From positions 1 through 10,403 of the forward strand of contig DASUTB010000076.1 of the NCBI GenBank assembly GCA_036374835.1: a stretch of 10,403 nucleotides of DNA, written 5' to 3'. This stretch comes from DASUTB01 sp036374835 (GTDB lineage: Bacteria > Actinomycetota > Actinomycetes > Jiangellales > Jiangellaceae). Both the position numbers and the translations under genes were made by a program. Shown here piece by piece: positions 9,258 to 10,403 of this stretch; position 1 is the stretch's first letter, and each line of letters starts with the position of its first letter. Under the pieces are notes generated by a model. That model made no database searches. It saw nothing but the letters and a program-made list of their open reading frames with translations, and had not been told where the DNA came from.

Positions 9258-10239
9258 CGCCGACCACCCTCCGGACCGCCGAGACCACGTCGGCCGGCTG
9301 TGGAATGGCGGCGTCCTCCAGATGCTTGGCGTACGGCATCGGCACCTCGGCCGAGCAGACCCGTTCGACCGGAGCGTCGAGGTCGTAGAACGCCTGCTCG
9401 ATGATCCGGGCGCTGATCTCGGCGGACAGGCTGCCGCTGCGCCAACCCTCATCGACGATGACGGCCCGATGGGTCCGCGTCACCGAGTCCAGCACCGTCG
9501 CGTCGTCGAGTGGGCGGAGCGTGCGTAGGTCGACGACCTCGACGTCCACCCCATCACTCGCGAGCTCCTCAGCGGCACGCAGGCACGTCCCGAGCGTTCC
9601 GCCGTACGTGATGACAGTGACGTCGCGGCCCGGACGGCGAACGGCCGCCCGGTCGATGTCGACCGGCCGTATCTCGCCGTTGTCCAGCGTGCCCTTCATC
9701 TGGTAGAGCGAGCCGTGCTCGAAGATGAGCACCGGGTCGGGGTCGCGCAACGCGGTCCAGAGCATGCCCTGCGCGTCCTCGAGGGTTGCCGGCGCGACGA
9801 TCCGGATGCCGGGGATGTGCGCGTACCAGCCTTCCAAGCTGTGCGAGTGCTGGGCGGCAAGCTGGCGGCCGGCGCCGGTGGTCATCCGGATCACCAGCGG
9901 CACGTTGAACTGGCCGCCGGACATGTGCAGCAGGGTGGCCGCGTTGTTGAGGATCTGGTCGAGCGCCAGCAGGCTGAAGTTCACTGTCATGATCTCGACG
10001 ATGGGGCGCTTTCCACCGAGCGCGGCGCCGATACCCGCGCCGACGAACGCCGACTCCGACAGCGGGGTGTCGCGGATGCGCTCCGGACCGAACTCCTCGA
10101 GCAGTCCGAGGCTGACCGCGAAGCAGCCGCCGTACCGGCCGACGTCCTCGCCCATGAGGAACACCCGGTCGTCGCGGAGCAGCGCATCGCGGATCGCGGC
10201 CCGCATGGCCTCGCGGTAGGTAATTTCGATGGTCGTCAT
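9247..10239 (-). CDS. 2-oxoacid dehydrogenase E1 component, beta subunit
   Basis: With E1 alpha this 330-residue subunit forms the thiamine-diphosphate decarboxylase that passes an acyl group to the E2 lipoyl arm. Visible family features are MGEDVGRYGG (29-38), the cofactor-site segment TPLSESAFVGAGIGAA (Glu62), EIMTVNF and ALDQILNNAA, QHSHSLEGW (His131, His133) and the C-terminal transketolase-like domain with VVDLRTLRPLD and VIVDEGWRSG. The ATG at 10239 gives the usual N-terminus (ITYREAMRAAI) and has GGAG 6 bases upstream; the frame extends 16 codons further but only into E1 alpha. It shares 4 bp with the E1 alpha stop and 11 bp with the E2 start. It looks like the pyruvate/acetoin/branched-chain dehydrogenase beta family; substrate not resolved. 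Confidence 0.94.
   Translation of the reverse strand: MTTIEITYREAMRAAIRDALLRDDRVFLMGEDVGRYGGCFAVSLGLLEEFGPERIRDTPLSESAFVGAGIGAALGGKRPIVEIMTVNFSLLALDQILNNAATLLHMSGGQFNVPLVIRMTTGAGRQLAAQHSHSLEGWYAHIPGIRIVAPATLEDAQGMLWTALRDPDPVLIFEHGSLYQMKGTLDNGEIRPVDIDRAAVRRPGRDVTVITYGGTLGTCLRAAEELASDGVDVEVVDLRTLRPLDDATVLDSVTRTHRAVIVDEGWRSGSLSAEISARIIEQAFYDLDAPVERVCSAEVPMPYAKHLEDAAIPQPADVVSAVRRVVGDGS
9268..9272 (-). promoter_or_regulatory. Ribosome binding site deciding the E2 start
   Basis: GGAGG on the minus strand lies 10 bases before the E2 ATG at 9257, inside the end of E1 beta. It supports this start over the longer upstream frame. Confidence 0.6.
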
Positions 10240-10403
10240 GATTGCTCCGAGTAGACGAACCTGGTCAGGTCCTCGACCGGCTCCCACGGGCCGGCCTCTG
10301 CCGCATCGACCGCGCGCGCCAGCTCCTCGGTGACCTCGCGGTCGAGTGCCTCGAGATCCCCGTCCTCGAGCTCGCCGTCGCTTCGCATCCGCGCCATCAG
10401 GAT
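10236..10403 (-). CDS. 2-oxoacid dehydrogenase E1 component, alpha subunit, C-terminal end (5' part outside window)
   Basis: The last 55 codons and the stop are visible, in a frame open to the window edge. The helical acidic segment ELEDGDLEALDREVTEELAR and the ending AGPWEPVEDLTRFVYSE match the C-terminus of E1 alpha subunits of pyruvate/acetoin-type dehydrogenases, where an AFAEASP-like stretch precedes the end. The catalytic thiamine-binding part is out of view. The stop overlaps the E1 beta ATG (ATGA), so the two subunits are probably made in equal amounts by coupled translation. It is the first gene of the operon seen here; the promoter must lie to the right of the window. Confidence 0.87.
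   Translation of the reverse strand: MLMARMRSDGELEDGDLEALDREVTEELARAVDAAEAGPWEPVEDLTRFVYSEQS

Noticed and set aside
8214..9404. 396-codon and other long plus-strand frames opposite E2 and E1 beta
   Set aside because: E2 and E1 beta carry complete domain sets and catalytic residues; the opposite frames are Arg/Gly-rich shadows.

Overview
The window is GC-rich, densely coded DNA from an actinobacterium. Three things point there: a DUF222/13E12-type HNH endonuclease, a CtpF-like P-type ATPase with a DosR-like inverted repeat upstream, and an apparently leaderless GTG start. The features narrow it no further than Actinomycetota, perhaps a Mycobacteriales or Pseudonocardiales relative. Nine protein genes are supported, two of them cut by the window edges. 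No tRNA, rRNA, CRISPR array or insertion sequence was seen.

Layout, left to right. (1) Positions 1-348 hold the C-terminal end of an HNH endonuclease of the DUF222 family. (2) ackA (405-1604) encodes acetate kinase with all expected catalytic residues. (3) A 202-bp intergenic stretch carries a DosR/DevR-like box (1642-1655) and leads into a tight plus-strand cluster: a CtpF-like cation P-type ATPase (1807-4566), a DUF72/YecE protein (4575-5363) and an Hsp20 small heat-shock protein (5354-5830). (4) A likely leaderless promoter starts a two-gene ABC exporter, ATPase (5895-6791) and permease (6788-7588), which overlap by 4 bp. (5) A convergent minus-strand operon runs from the right edge: 2-oxoacid dehydrogenase E1 alpha (C-terminus only, 10236-10403), E1 beta (9247-10239), E2 acyltransferase (7875-9257) and a stand-alone acyl carrier protein (7615-7866). 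Its genes overlap by 4 and 11 bp or lie 8 bp apart.

How it may fit together (inference): acetate kinase, a CtpF-type pump and Hsp20 resemble the hypoxia/dormancy gene sets that DosR controls in mycobacteria, and the DosR-like box supports this for the ctpF cluster. The most unusual part is the E1-E2-ACP operon. Its E2 has one lipoyl domain followed by two tandem E3-binding-like domains, and the last gene is a carrier protein with an intact phosphopantetheine serine. This raises the possibility that a decarboxylated acyl group is delivered to a carrier protein instead of, or as well as, CoA.
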